Positions 34,161 to 41,983 of a stretch of DNA of 64,000 nucleotides are shown here, piece after piece (the first letter of the stretch is position 1; the number at the start of each line of letters is the position of its first letter). The notes beneath the pieces were generated by a model. It did no database searches. It was not told where the DNA came from and was given only the letters and a program-made list of their open reading frames with translations. The translations under genes and the position numbers were made by a program. This DNA is from Bacteroidaceae bacterium (GTDB lineage: Bacteria; Bacteroidota; Bacteroidia; Bacteroidales; Muribaculaceae): the NCBI GenBank assembly GCA_021768245.1, contig JAETNO010000001.1:186001-250000 (forward strand). Reading direction: 5' to 3'.

Positions 34161-34439
34161 TCATTTGTCATTGTAATGACCTTTGAGCGAAACAACGTTT
34201 ACAATCACCTTGTCATCTTCAATGCCGTAAATCATACGGTCACCTTTTGTGATTTCCCGACTCCATAATCCAGAATAATTGCCTTTAAGTTGCTCGACAT
34301 GTCCGGTGCCAGTTGTGGGGTGTTCTTTCAATTCCTCAAATAAATCTCCAATCTTCTTTAACGTTTTCTTTTGCCCGGACTTACGCCACTCCTTCAAGTG
34401 TCGCACGGCTTCGGGCATAAGGATTAATTCATATGTCAT
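34161..34439 (-). CDS. YoeB/Txe-type toxin (RelE superfamily)
   Basis: 92 residues with the YoeB pattern: LILMPEAVRHLKEWRKSG near the N-terminus, a central HVEQLKGNYSGLWSREIT, DRMIYGIEDDKVIVNVVSLKGHY at the end. Catalytic candidates Glu46-equivalent, Arg65-equivalent, His and Tyr near the C-terminus (KGHYNDK) are present, so it is probably an active ribosome-dependent mRNA endonuclease. It overlaps the antitoxin gene by 4 nt, as usual for such pairs. Confidence 0.88.
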   Translation of the reverse strand: MTYELILMPEAVRHLKEWRKSGQKKTLKKIGDLFEELKEHPTTGTGHVEQLKGNYSGLWSREITKGDRMIYGIEDDKVIVNVVSLKGHYNDK

Positions 34440-34735
34440 AAGCCCAACAACGCCCTTATTTCATCCATTGAATAAGCCTTACCTTTCCCTGCTTTCAATT
34501 CAGCAATACCGCGTTCGACAGAGGCTATATTTTCCGGGTCGTTAAACCACGGGTCTCCGGATGGAGAGGGGTTTTCGCTTACTTCTATAGTTACGGCGTT
34601 GGCTTTTGAAATAAGTATTGTTTCAATGAAGTTCTTTAAACTCTTGCCCTGGGCCACAGCCATGATGGATAGCTTTTGCAGTGTATCGACGGGCAAATCA
34701 ATGTTTTTGCGCTTAAGGTTTAATGCTGTTGCCAT
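34436..34735 (-). CDS. Antitoxin of the YoeB-like pair
   Basis: 99 residues from the ATG at 34735. The N-terminus (ALNLKRKNIDLPVDTLQKLS) looks like a ribbon-helix-helix DNA-binding unit. The C-terminus (VERGIAELKAGKGKAYSMDE) would wrap the toxin. Upstream, TTTG and TATCTTTA at 20-nt spacing overlap an AT palindrome-like stretch (ATATACATTATATA), which suggests autorepression. The operon lies only 114 nt outside the left repeat of the mobile element, so it is scored as host DNA, but it could be part of another mobile remnant. Confidence 0.8.
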   Translation of the reverse strand: MATALNLKRKNIDLPVDTLQKLSIMAVAQGKSLKNFIETILISKANAVTIEVSENPSPSGDPWFNDPENIASVERGIAELKAGKGKAYSMDEIRALLGL

Positions 34736-34848
34736 ATCTGTCAGTTTTACGATGTAAAGATATAAAATATACATTATATACACAAACATAACGGATGAAA
34801 AGTTTATGCGATGAAAAGCCTGGTTGAAGTCTCAACAGCATATAAAAT

Positions 34849-34862
34849 AAAAATTGATTGTC
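34849..34862. repeat. Left attachment repeat (attL candidate)
   Basis: 14 bp identical to 59811-59824, same orientation. Sequences on both sides differ from those around the right copy. Confidence 0.65.
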
Positions 34863-34958
34863 ACCCTCTCTTGATAATCAGCGCATTGCAAATTTACTGT
34901 GTTGAGAGTCTATGCTAATCTCAGTGCAAAGATACACATTTTCAGACAATTAAACAAA
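34849..34958 (-). ncRNA. Outward promoter and short hairpin unit at the left end
   Basis: On the minus strand TTTG (34955-34958), 20 nt, TATCTTTG (34927-34934): a consensus promoter pointing out of the element. A second -7-like TAAATTTG is at 34889-34896. The predicted transcript of about 70 nt ends with TGATTATC (34872-34879 on the minus strand) pairing 7 of 8 with GACAATCA, then ATTTTTATTTT at the left repeat. It mimics the right-end small RNA. If termination is weak, it would read into the antitoxin-toxin operon. Confidence 0.45.
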
Positions 34959-35024
34959 TCAAACAAGAACATACTTTTAACAATACCTTCTGAAGCTTTA
35001 TAAAAAATATAGCTATTTGTATAG

Positions 35025-35068
35025 AGGATAATCCGGACTGGAGAGTTAGGGTTATCCTTGCTTTTTTT
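35025..35068 (+). terminator. Hairpin with T7 run at the left end of the element
   Basis: AGGATAA (35025-35031) pairs with TTATCCT (35052-35058), with a 20-nt loop, then TGC and seven T. It protects or attenuates the small ORFs that follow. Nothing else is recognised in 34959-35149. Confidence 0.55.
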
Positions 35069-35149
35069 GATACGGTTAAGAATGGGGTCAACGCCTTATA
35101 TATGTATAAAGCTGAAAAATAAACGAATAATAAACACAAAACAATCAAA

Positions 35150-35323
35150 ATGAACAAAGTATGGAAGGCCATCGCTATCGTTGGCAACTTATCTGAGGTG
35201 ATCATCGCTACTACTATGGTGGCTGATCTCTTTAACAAAATCCGTGGAAACCGTAAAGCCACTTCAACAACAATCGTGGTTGAGGATCCTACTCCCCAGC
35301 CTGAACAACCTATGGCGGCGTGA
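35150..35323 (+). CDS. Small membrane-like protein, 57 aa
   Basis: Starts MNKVWKAIAIVGNLSEVIIA with a hydrophobic helix about residues 4-28 and a Pro/Glu-rich tail (VVEDPTPQPEQPM). No family recognised. It is first of a two-gene overlap with the next ORF. Small one-helix proteins are common in Bacteroides mobile elements, but the role is unknown. Confidence 0.5.
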   Translation: MNKVWKAIAIVGNLSEVIIATTMVADLFNKIRGNRKATSTTIVVEDPTPQPEQPMAA

Positions 35324-35418
35324 AGCAAAAACTTACCGTCGCAATCCTACTGAGTGAGGCCGTGCTTGGTCTGCTCAAAGTATGGAAGAAGCTAAATGAC
35401 ATGAAAAAACTTATATAA
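35320..35418 (+). CDS. Very small hydrophobic protein, 32 aa, GTG start
   Basis: GTG at 35320 overlaps the previous stop (GTGA), a coupling pattern. The product is one amphipathic/hydrophobic helix (LTVAILLSEAVLGLLKVWKK). Its small size keeps confidence low, but the overlap and pairing with the 57-residue protein support expression. Confidence 0.4.
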   Translation: MKQKLTVAILLSEAVLGLLKVWKKLNDMKKLI

Positions 35419-35481
35419 TTCTGTCATTTGGCTTTTTCTCTTTCTAAACGAGAATATTAACCATAGTAAATCCATTTCAAC

Positions 35482-36504
35482 ATGGCAAACAACTCTTTGA
35501 TGGTTCCCAACAATGGTATCATCACACAACCCGTAGCATGGGAAGTTCAGGAGGCTCTGCATGATCCTTATACTGAACGTCATCCCAACTTCATCGAAGG
35601 CCCCTCCAACGAAATTTCTATGGAGGAACTGACCTTCAAGAACATCATCCCCACGTTCAGCGATAACTCTCTGACAATCTCACATCAGAAGTTCATAGAA
35701 ACAACCCGAAAAGCAGCGGAAGTAATCTTCGGCGCCGGGAATGTAACCACAGCCGAAACACGCTGCTCCCATCCAATCATCGGGCGCATTCCTTCGGCTC
35801 AACACAAGAAGGCATCCGAGCTTAGAGACGATGAAAAGACCATATTCTATCAGCGTCTTGCATGGATAGCCCACATCACGACCCTCACATCCTCAATAAA
35901 CGGCCAACAGGTTTCACTGACTATCGGTGGCACCCGCTCCTACCATGAGGACAAACTCTATGCCCGTCAGAATCCACAGCATTTCAGAGTATTCATCGGA
36001 TTCCGTGTCCGAGTCTGTTCAAATTTAATGCTTACCACAGACGGCGTATCTGACAATCTGCTCTGTATGACAGAGGCAGACATATTCCAGAAAGCGTTTG
36101 AATTGTTCAACCGGTTCAACGAAGTAAAGGAATCCACTCTCTACAACCTTGAAGCCCTGAACAACACATGGCTTTCACAGGAACAGTTCTGCAAGATAAT
36201 CGGGAGACTCCGCTTGTATCAGGCACTCCCCAACACTCAGCAGAAGGCATTACCACAAATTCTTCTCGGAGACAGCGTGGTAAATGCAGCGACCAAAGAG
36301 TACATCAAAAACCCAAACTTCGGTATGGGTGATGGTGATGGCTCGATCTCATGTTGGCAGCTCATGCAGTTGCTCAACGAAGCAGTTAAGAACAGTTACA
36401 GTGATCTTTGGATAGCCCGGAACGCCAACTGCACCTCATTCGCATCAGGAATAGCTAATGCCCTTAACGGCACAGATAACTCATACGGCTGGTTCCTGAA
36501 CTAA
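35482..36504 (+). CDS. DUF3871-family protein
   Basis: 340 residues, no signal peptide. It matches the DUF3871 family found in Bacteroidetes mobile elements: LTISHQKFIETTRKAAEVIF, SHPIIGRIPSAQHKKASELR, ERLAWIAHI-type segment, VSLTIGGTRSYHEDKLY, HFRVFIGFRVRVCSN and the end GTDNSYGWFLN. The layout is like DUF932 proteins of phages and plasmids, which are linked to replication or recombination. It is followed by a strong stem and then the annealing protein gene. Confidence 0.75.
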   Translation: MANNSLMVPNNGIITQPVAWEVQEALHDPYTERHPNFIEGPSNEISMEELTFKNIIPTFSDNSLTISHQKFIETTRKAAEVIFGAGNVTTAETRCSHPIIGRIPSAQHKKASELRDDEKTIFYQRLAWIAHITTLTSSINGQQVSLTIGGTRSYHEDKLYARQNPQHFRVFIGFRVRVCSNLMLTTDGVSDNLLCMTEADIFQKAFELFNRFNEVKESTLYNLEALNNTWLSQEQFCKIIGRLRLYQALPNTQQKALPQILLGDSVVNAATKEYIKNPNFGMGDGDGSISCWQLMQLLNEAVKNSYSDLWIARNANCTSFASGIANALNGTDNSYGWFLN

Positions 36505-36515
36505 TCAACTCCAAC

Positions 36516-36567
36516 GAAGGGAGGCTCTATACTAATAATCAAACAAGTATGGAGTCTCCTTTCTTTT
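36516..36567 (+). terminator. Strong hairpin between DUF3871 and annealing protein genes
   Basis: 18-bp stem, 36516-36533 with 36546-36563, 15 Watson-Crick and 3 G-U pairs, 12-nt loop, then TTTTG. Only about 30 nt separate it from the next ATG, too short for a separate promoter. Confidence 0.7.
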
Positions 36568-36593
36568 GTCAAACCCTTCAAAATCATATAACA

Positions 36594-37334
36594 ATGAGTT
36601 CAGAAGATTTCGAAATGGCTCCTATGGCTTTCACCGGTCATCAGGACTACGAGAAAAAGGTGGCTGATAAATTCAATCAGCTATCATCCCTCAATGTCAA
36701 CGATAAGACAGAGCAGAAAAACGGTCTGACCTATCTGAGCTGGAGCAATGCTTGGCTCGAATTTAAGAAGGTCTATCCCACCGCAACGTATAATGTTGTC
36801 AAGAACCCCCAGACAGGACTTCCATATTTCGTGGATCCTGCTGTCGGAATCATGGTCTTTACAGAAGTAGAGGCCGATGGTCTGAAATATTCCATGTGGC
36901 TACCGGTAATGGATGGTGCTAACAAGGCGATGAAAACTGAAGCCTACACCTATCAGGTGTGGAACAAAACAGCGAAGCAGTATGAAAACCGCAAGGTAGA
37001 AGCTGCCACCATGTTTGACATCAACAAGACTATAATGCGTTGTCTTACAAAGTGTTTGGCAATGTTCGGACTAGGAATCTACCTCTATAACGGGGAAGAT
37101 ATGCCTGAAACCGTGGAATCAAGCACCGAAGAACCACAACAGAACGCAACTCCCGTAAAAACGAGAAAGCGTAAATCCAACGACCGCTATGATGGAATAA
37201 GACAGGCCATCAATGCAGCCAACTCTACTCAGGAACTCATGTCGCTCTATCAGCAGCATCCCGAAGTGGCTAGCAATCCACAAATCTTAGCTCTTTTCAC
37301 CGCCCGGAAAGAAGAGCTATTAAACGCAGCATAA
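36594..37334 (+). CDS. Sak3-type (DUF1071) single-strand annealing protein
   Basis: 246 residues from the ATG at 36594. The DUF1071 signature is clear: TYLSWSNAWLEFKKVYPTAT near 45-64, MWLPVMDGANKAMKTEAYTY, DINKTIMRCLTKCLAMFGLG. Such proteins anneal complementary single strands in phage-type recombination. The next gene encodes a PD-(D/E)XK nuclease, forming a two-gene recombination module like Red beta/exo. An upstream in-frame start at 36549 lies inside the hairpin tail and is unlikely. The C-terminus (KTRKRKSNDRYDG onward) is a basic linker and small helical tail. Confidence 0.82.
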   Translation: MSSEDFEMAPMAFTGHQDYEKKVADKFNQLSSLNVNDKTEQKNGLTYLSWSNAWLEFKKVYPTATYNVVKNPQTGLPYFVDPAVGIMVFTEVEADGLKYSMWLPVMDGANKAMKTEAYTYQVWNKTAKQYENRKVEAATMFDINKTIMRCLTKCLAMFGLGIYLYNGEDMPETVESSTEEPQQNATPVKTRKRKSNDRYDGIRQAINAANSTQELMSLYQQHPEVASNPQILALFTARKEELLNAA

Positions 37335-37338
37335 TAAC

Positions 37339-38277
37339 ATGGCTACAAAACGAATAGAACTCAAACAATGTAGTGTGGTCTTCAATCCGGAGGATCACAC
37401 CTACTACCTGCCTGAGAATAAAAAGTATCTCTCAGGTATCACAGGGTTGTTGGAACGTCAATTATTCCCTGACACATACGCCGGTATTCCCGAAGCCATA
37501 ATCAAACAAGCTGCGGAATACGGAACATCAGTTCACCAATCTATAGAAGCATTCGATATGGATTGGGAGAACGACGGAACCCAAGAAGTAGCAGATTACA
37601 TAAGTCTGACTTCTGAGAACGGTATGGTACATGAGACATCTGAATATCTCATAACCGATGGTGAGAACTACGCCTCCATGATAGACAAGGTGTATCGCGT
37701 CGATGAAACCACCTTCGATATTGGAGACATCAAAACCTATGGTGTAATGACTCCCGATAAGAGAGAGAAGGCTCGTTGGCAGCTATCAATCTATGCCTAT
37801 CTGTTTGAACTGATGAACAAAAAGGCAAAGGTACGTCGCATATTCATCCTTCATATACGCAACAAAGCAAAGAAGGATGGTAGCTTCGATCATATCTCTG
37901 ACTTTATCGAGCTTGTCAGAATACCCTCGGAGATAGTGAAAGATTTGCTCAACACTGACTCCATAGGGCAACATTTCTCAAATCCCTACGCAATTCCGGA
38001 GAACATCAAATCTCAGGAATCCGTCATCAGGAAACTCATTCAGGCCAAAACCGATGCTGAAACCAGACTAAATAGCATCAAGGCCAGAATACTCTCACTC
38101 ATGGAAGCTCAGGACATCAAATCTTGGTGTACTGAAACCATGCGAATCACTCGTAAATTACCGACAACCCGAAGCTCATTCTCACTGGCAGACTTCAAGG
38201 AGGCTCATGCAGACATCGACATTGAGCCTTACATGAGAACAAGCCAAGTCGCAGGGAGTCTCACAATCACGCTCTAG
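37339..38277 (+). CDS. PD-(D/E)XK nuclease, RecB/Cas4-like
   Basis: 312 residues. Nuclease core: His in AEYGTSVHQSIEAF near 55-68, Asp in YASMIDKVYRVD near 112-123, D-x-K in FDIGDIKTYG near 127-136, and the helix REKARWQLSIYAYLFEL with the conserved Gln. It fits a 5'-3' exonuclease partner for the annealing protein encoded 4 nt upstream. The C-terminal helical tail (about 220-312) is of unknown role. Confidence 0.8.
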   Translation: MATKRIELKQCSVVFNPEDHTYYLPENKKYLSGITGLLERQLFPDTYAGIPEAIIKQAAEYGTSVHQSIEAFDMDWENDGTQEVADYISLTSENGMVHETSEYLITDGENYASMIDKVYRVDETTFDIGDIKTYGVMTPDKREKARWQLSIYAYLFELMNKKAKVRRIFILHIRNKAKKDGSFDHISDFIELVRIPSEIVKDLLNTDSIGQHFSNPYAIPENIKSQESVIRKLIQAKTDAETRLNSIKARILSLMEAQDIKSWCTETMRITRKLPTTRSSFSLADFKEAHADIDIEPYMRTSQVAGSLTITL

Positions 38278-38278
38278 T

Positions 38279-38548
38279 ATGGACAACTTAGAACAATCGC
38301 GTGAGTACAAAGCTGCAATGGCTTTGGAAAACGCTCTTAATGACATGGTCTGGGATGAAAGAAAATTCGCCCAAGCCTGTACCACAATGCACCGAACTTT
38401 GCAACAGACCCTATTCAGGACTATCGTTGCTGTTCTACGAGAATACGCTGACCCTAACCGCAGTGTGGATCCGAGAAACGAAGCATCGAAAGAAGGTTCT
38501 CGTAAACTCATGGAGGTGATAGACACTCTGTATATCCCCTTCATATAG
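38279..38548 (+). CDS. Hypothetical protein, 89 aa
   Basis: 89 residues, charged and helical (LEQSREYKAAMALENALNDM, CTTMHRTLQQTLFRTIVAVL). No family recognised. It starts 1 nt after the nuclease stop, so it belongs to the annealing protein/nuclease operon and may be an accessory factor. Confidence 0.6.
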   Translation: MDNLEQSREYKAAMALENALNDMVWDERKFAQACTTMHRTLQQTLFRTIVAVLREYADPNRSVDPRNEASKEGSRKLMEVIDTLYIPFI

Positions 38549-38576
38549 TCGCTTGAAACATAGCACTACCTACCGG

Positions 38577-38619
38577 AGAGGGAGGTGGCCGTAACAGGCT
38601 GTCTCCCTCTTTTCTTTTT
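38577..38619 (+). terminator. Hairpin after the recombination operon
   Basis: 14-bp stem (38577-38590 with 38597-38610, three G-U), 6-nt loop, then TTTCTTTTTG. The next ATG is 34 nt after the stem. Confidence 0.8.
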
Positions 38620-38643
38620 GTGAAACCTCAAAATTTCAGAAAA

Positions 38644-40164
38644 ATGCTGATATTCCCATTTAAAAATTACGAAGAGTTCAAAGAGCTTTTCGGCTTTACA
38701 GAGCATGGGAATGGAGTTAAATCTAGAAAGAACCGAATACTCCTTTCCTATCTGAAACAGCCAGAGCTATTGAAAAAAGTTCGTGAAACTGGTGATTATT
38801 CGTTAGTGAATATTCGATCAATGGCTGAATTACGTCAGGTTATGCTTGACCATATTCAGCAGTCCGGAAAAGATGATGCTGCTCTTCCTTACGAAATGCA
38901 GCTTAAAAACTACTCTTTTTGGTCTGACAAATATCGTACTGACGGCAAAAAAGGTGTAACTCTTGACGGAGACACCAGAGCCATCAGATATATCAACATG
39001 GAATCCAACCACGACTATAAGATGAAGTGTGGCAAGATGTTCAATCATCTTATCAATGCCACAGAATTTGGTCGTAGTCTCCCTGTTCAGGTTATAACAT
39101 TTCTATGTGAAGAATTGACAATGGAATGGTGCAGTCACAACGCACTGTTCAATGGCATGGAACTTCATATCGACGAAGATTTTGAAAGAATCTATGATTC
39201 AGACTATTGTAAAGGAGATTTCCACTCTTGTATGGTTGATAAAGGACATGATTCTTTCTACTCCAATCACGTCAAAGGCTGTAGAGCTGCCTATCTCCAA
39301 AATGAGGAAGGCATGATAATAGCCAGAGCGATAATCTTCACAGCCTATGATGACAGCGGCAAAGAATATAAAGTCTGTGAACGACAGTATTCAACAGACT
39401 GCGATGACGTATTGAAGCGAATGCTTGTTGATAGGCTGATTATGGAAGGTGCCATTTCTCTTTTTAAGAAAATTGGGGCAGGATGCAGCGATGCTAATGC
39501 GTTTGTCGGAATCAATGGCGAAGACATGAGCCACCTGAAACTCTACATCGAGTTAGATCATTTCTATTCATACTCAACTTGCTCCTATCAAGACAGCTTC
39601 AAATGGGTATCTTTTCATAAACAAAGAGCCTACAATCACAGCGATTATGCCTATGATGACATGATAGATATAACAGATGAGACACTGGATGACTATCATG
39701 GAGAGATTGATGACGATGAGTTCGATTCTTACGACGACTGGCACGAGTATGGCTGTGATGAAACTGTAGTAGCTTACCACAATGGACATGTGTACCATGT
39801 TGATGTTGACAATCTTGATGATTTTCAAGAAATTGACGGCACATATTATCATATTGATAATTGTTGCCCTTGTGAAAATTGCGGACAATGGATTCTCAAA
39901 GAAGATGCTACCTACAATTCTGATGCGGGAGCCTATTTCTGCGACTCCGAATGTGAGTCCAAATACATAAAAGAAAACTTCTTCTATGCTGAATACGATG
40001 ATGATTATTTCCACCATGAAGAGGACATCACCACTATTCAGACATGGAATGAGGAAACCCAAACCTACAAAGAAATATCAATTAGCTGTCTATCCAGAGA
40101 ACACCTTATCAGAGAAGGTAAAGCCTTTGGAGCCGGTGATACATGGTTCACCACGGCAGCATAA
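38644..40164 (+). CDS. Acidic hypothetical protein with C-terminal Cys cluster
   Basis: 506 residues from the ATG at 38644. The N-terminal part (about 1-150) is helical and basic. From about 335 to 410 the chain is extremely acidic (DDMIDITDETLDDYHGEIDD and on). A Cys cluster (CCPCENCGQWIL, then YFCDSECESKYI near 415-450) looks like a zinc finger. No catalytic family is recognised. Acidic, zinc-finger-bearing proteins in mobile elements can be DNA mimics or anti-defence factors, but here that is only a possibility. Confidence 0.6.
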   Translation: MLIFPFKNYEEFKELFGFTEHGNGVKSRKNRILLSYLKQPELLKKVRETGDYSLVNIRSMAELRQVMLDHIQQSGKDDAALPYEMQLKNYSFWSDKYRTDGKKGVTLDGDTRAIRYINMESNHDYKMKCGKMFNHLINATEFGRSLPVQVITFLCEELTMEWCSHNALFNGMELHIDEDFERIYDSDYCKGDFHSCMVDKGHDSFYSNHVKGCRAAYLQNEEGMIIARAIIFTAYDDSGKEYKVCERQYSTDCDDVLKRMLVDRLIMEGAISLFKKIGAGCSDANAFVGINGEDMSHLKLYIELDHFYSYSTCSYQDSFKWVSFHKQRAYNHSDYAYDDMIDITDETLDDYHGEIDDDEFDSYDDWHEYGCDETVVAYHNGHVYHVDVDNLDDFQEIDGTYYHIDNCCPCENCGQWILKEDATYNSDAGAYFCDSECESKYIKENFFYAEYDDDYFHHEEDITTIQTWNEETQTYKEISISCLSREHLIREGKAFGAGDTWFTTAA

Positions 40165-40179
40165 CACCCCAACAGAACA

Positions 40180-41202
40180 ATGAATACAACATTAGATTGG
40201 AGATTGCTTAAGAAGCTATACTCCATACACTCGCCTTCAGGAAAGGAGGAACATATGATGAATTTCCTCATTTCCTATCTCAAATCCTTGCCCGGAAATA
40301 TAAAACTGGGTAAGGATTCTTATGGCAATCTCTACGCTATCAAAGGAGAGGCAGAGACCTACGGCTGCCTCGTCTCACATACAGATCAGGTTCAGAAAAT
40401 TCATAGCAAAGATTTTAAAGCAATCGAAACCAGAGATATAATCTTTGGCTATTCTCCTTCCAATCATCAAATAGAAGGGCTGGGAGCAGATGACAAGAAC
40501 GGCATTTTCATAGCACTGGAAGCCTTTAAAAAGTACGATTCTCTAAAAGCAGTCTTTTTTAAGGAAGAAGAGACTGGTTGTGGTGGTTCATCTCATTGCG
40601 AATTATCCTTTTTCAACGATTGCAGATTCGTAATTCAATGTGATCGCAGAGGCAATTCTGACCTAATCACAAGCATTGGCTGTATAGATTTATGCAGTGA
40701 AAAATTCATTCAAGATATAGATCCTGAAACGTATAACTACAAATGCGAAGTAGGTCTAATGACTGACGTTGAGACTCTTAAGGAAAGAGGTCTATCCGTG
40801 TCAGCCGTCAATATTAGCTGTGGTTACTATAATCCGCATACCGATGAAGAAATCACAGTTAAAAGAGATCTCGAAAAGTGCTGGAAATTCGTTCAGCACA
40901 TTATCGAGGACTGTACTGAAACTTATCCTCACGAAGTCGGCGAAAACGGCTGTTACGGCTATTACGATGAGTGGGAAATTGAAGATGAAATACATTCGAT
41001 TATTCAGCAAGATCCCACAATGACAGCTTCAGACCTCTATGATATGTATCAGACTAACTTCCCCATGCTTAAATTGAAAGATTTTGAGCGTATAGTGGAG
41101 GAATACCATCAATGGTATGGTGACAGCGATGAAGAAGAAACATTAACTCAAACATTCAGACCCGATGAAAAAGAAACGGACAAAGAAGACTATCTCTTCT
41201 AA
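40180..41202 (+). CDS. M20/M42-like metallopeptidase
   Basis: 340 residues. A co-catalytic zinc peptidase pattern is visible in order: His and Asp in GCLVSHTDQVQ near 67-77, Asp pair in GLGADDKNGIFIALEAF near 105-121, Glu pair in FKEEETGCGGSSHC near 129-142, Asp in CDRRGNS, His in CGYYNPHTDEE near 215-225. It resembles peptidase T/aminopeptidase-like M20 enzymes. The last ~100 residues are acidic and extra. Such a peptidase is unusual as element cargo, possibly for peptide processing or signalling. It overlaps the next small gene by 38 nt. Confidence 0.72.
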   Translation: MNTTLDWRLLKKLYSIHSPSGKEEHMMNFLISYLKSLPGNIKLGKDSYGNLYAIKGEAETYGCLVSHTDQVQKIHSKDFKAIETRDIIFGYSPSNHQIEGLGADDKNGIFIALEAFKKYDSLKAVFFKEEETGCGGSSHCELSFFNDCRFVIQCDRRGNSDLITSIGCIDLCSEKFIQDIDPETYNYKCEVGLMTDVETLKERGLSVSAVNISCGYYNPHTDEEITVKRDLEKCWKFVQHIIEDCTETYPHEVGENGCYGYYDEWEIEDEIHSIIQQDPTMTASDLYDMYQTNFPMLKLKDFERIVEEYHQWYGDSDEEETLTQTFRPDEKETDKEDYLF

Positions 41203-41365
41203 GCTAACCATCGAGCATCGAGGACCCTCTATCTTTGAGGTTGCCAATCAGATTCATCATACAGTGGCCGGATATTGCGAATATTGTGGTCGAGCTATGA
41301 CACCATCAGACGTGAACGATTATGGCAGTCTCTGTGAACGCTGCTATATGAAGGAGTATTACTAA
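41165..41365 (+). CDS. Small zinc-ribbon protein, 66 aa
   Basis: The basic N-terminus (MKKKRTKKTISS) is followed by a CEYCGRAMT...LCERC zinc ribbon (two CxxC pairs, residues about 38-59). Small zinc ribbons of this kind often bind nucleic acid or proteins. It overlaps the peptidase gene's end, suggesting coupled translation. Confidence 0.6.
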   Translation: MKKKRTKKTISSKLTIEHRGPSIFEVANQIHHTVAGYCEYCGRAMTPSDVNDYGSLCERCYMKEYY

Positions 41366-41378
41366 ATCTGTGAAAACA

Positions 41379-41840
41379 ATGAATATCAACAAAATCATTT
41401 TTTCAAGGACGGCTCTGGCTAAGAAAGTTGGGATTGTAAAAAATCTCACTATCCCCGAACTGCTGTCAATCAACTATGCCACAATCCTGAGAGTGGTAAA
41501 GGAGACTGGTATTAAGCAATCCAACAGTCGAAACAAGACTTTCAGGATGACCAGACCTGTGAGCAATGATTGGAACGCAGAGTTTGAAGGAGTGAATCTC
41601 TATCGTGGTAAACTCTTTGCAGACATATACCTCCAGTATGACTCAACCGACACCAACGTCAGTGTCCCTTTTGAGGATTTCCTTAAAAAAGGAGATTTCA
41701 GAGGCTCGACTATCAGAACTGACAGATACGACAATCCCCGGACACATTACTTCACTTTTCGAGAAATTGATAAAGCGATAGTGCTGGGTAGGCTGCTCAT
41801 GGATTATCTCAACAGGAAATATAAAGACAAGTTGGGTTAA
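41379..41840 (+). CDS. Hypothetical protein, 153 aa
   Basis: From the ATG at 41379 (a GTG three codons earlier is possible). Residues about 1-50 are helical (IPELLSINYATILRVVKETG), followed by a strand-rich region with a repeated basic/aromatic pattern (FRMTRPVSNDWNAEFEGVNL). No family recognised. The end of the transcription unit is marked by the hairpin at 41858. Confidence 0.5.
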   Translation: MNINKIIFSRTALAKKVGIVKNLTIPELLSINYATILRVVKETGIKQSNSRNKTFRMTRPVSNDWNAEFEGVNLYRGKLFADIYLQYDSTDTNVSVPFEDFLKKGDFRGSTIRTDRYDNPRTHYFTFREIDKAIVLGRLLMDYLNRKYKDKLG

Positions 41841-41857
41841 TCTGTCCTGACCAATGG

Positions 41858-41897
41858 GAAGGGAGAATCGAATAACACCGGTTCTCTCTTCTTTTTG
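41858..41897 (+). terminator. Hairpin with T tail
   Basis: 13-bp stem GAAGGGAGAATCG (41858-41870) with CGGTTCTCTCTTC (41879-41891), two G-U, then TTTTTGTG. Confidence 0.8.
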
Positions 41898-41983
41898 TGT
41901 TCAAACGGCGGATGTGTTCAAAAAAATCTATAACGGCATTTGAATACGCATCGGCCATGTCCCCATTAAATACAAAGATTAAA

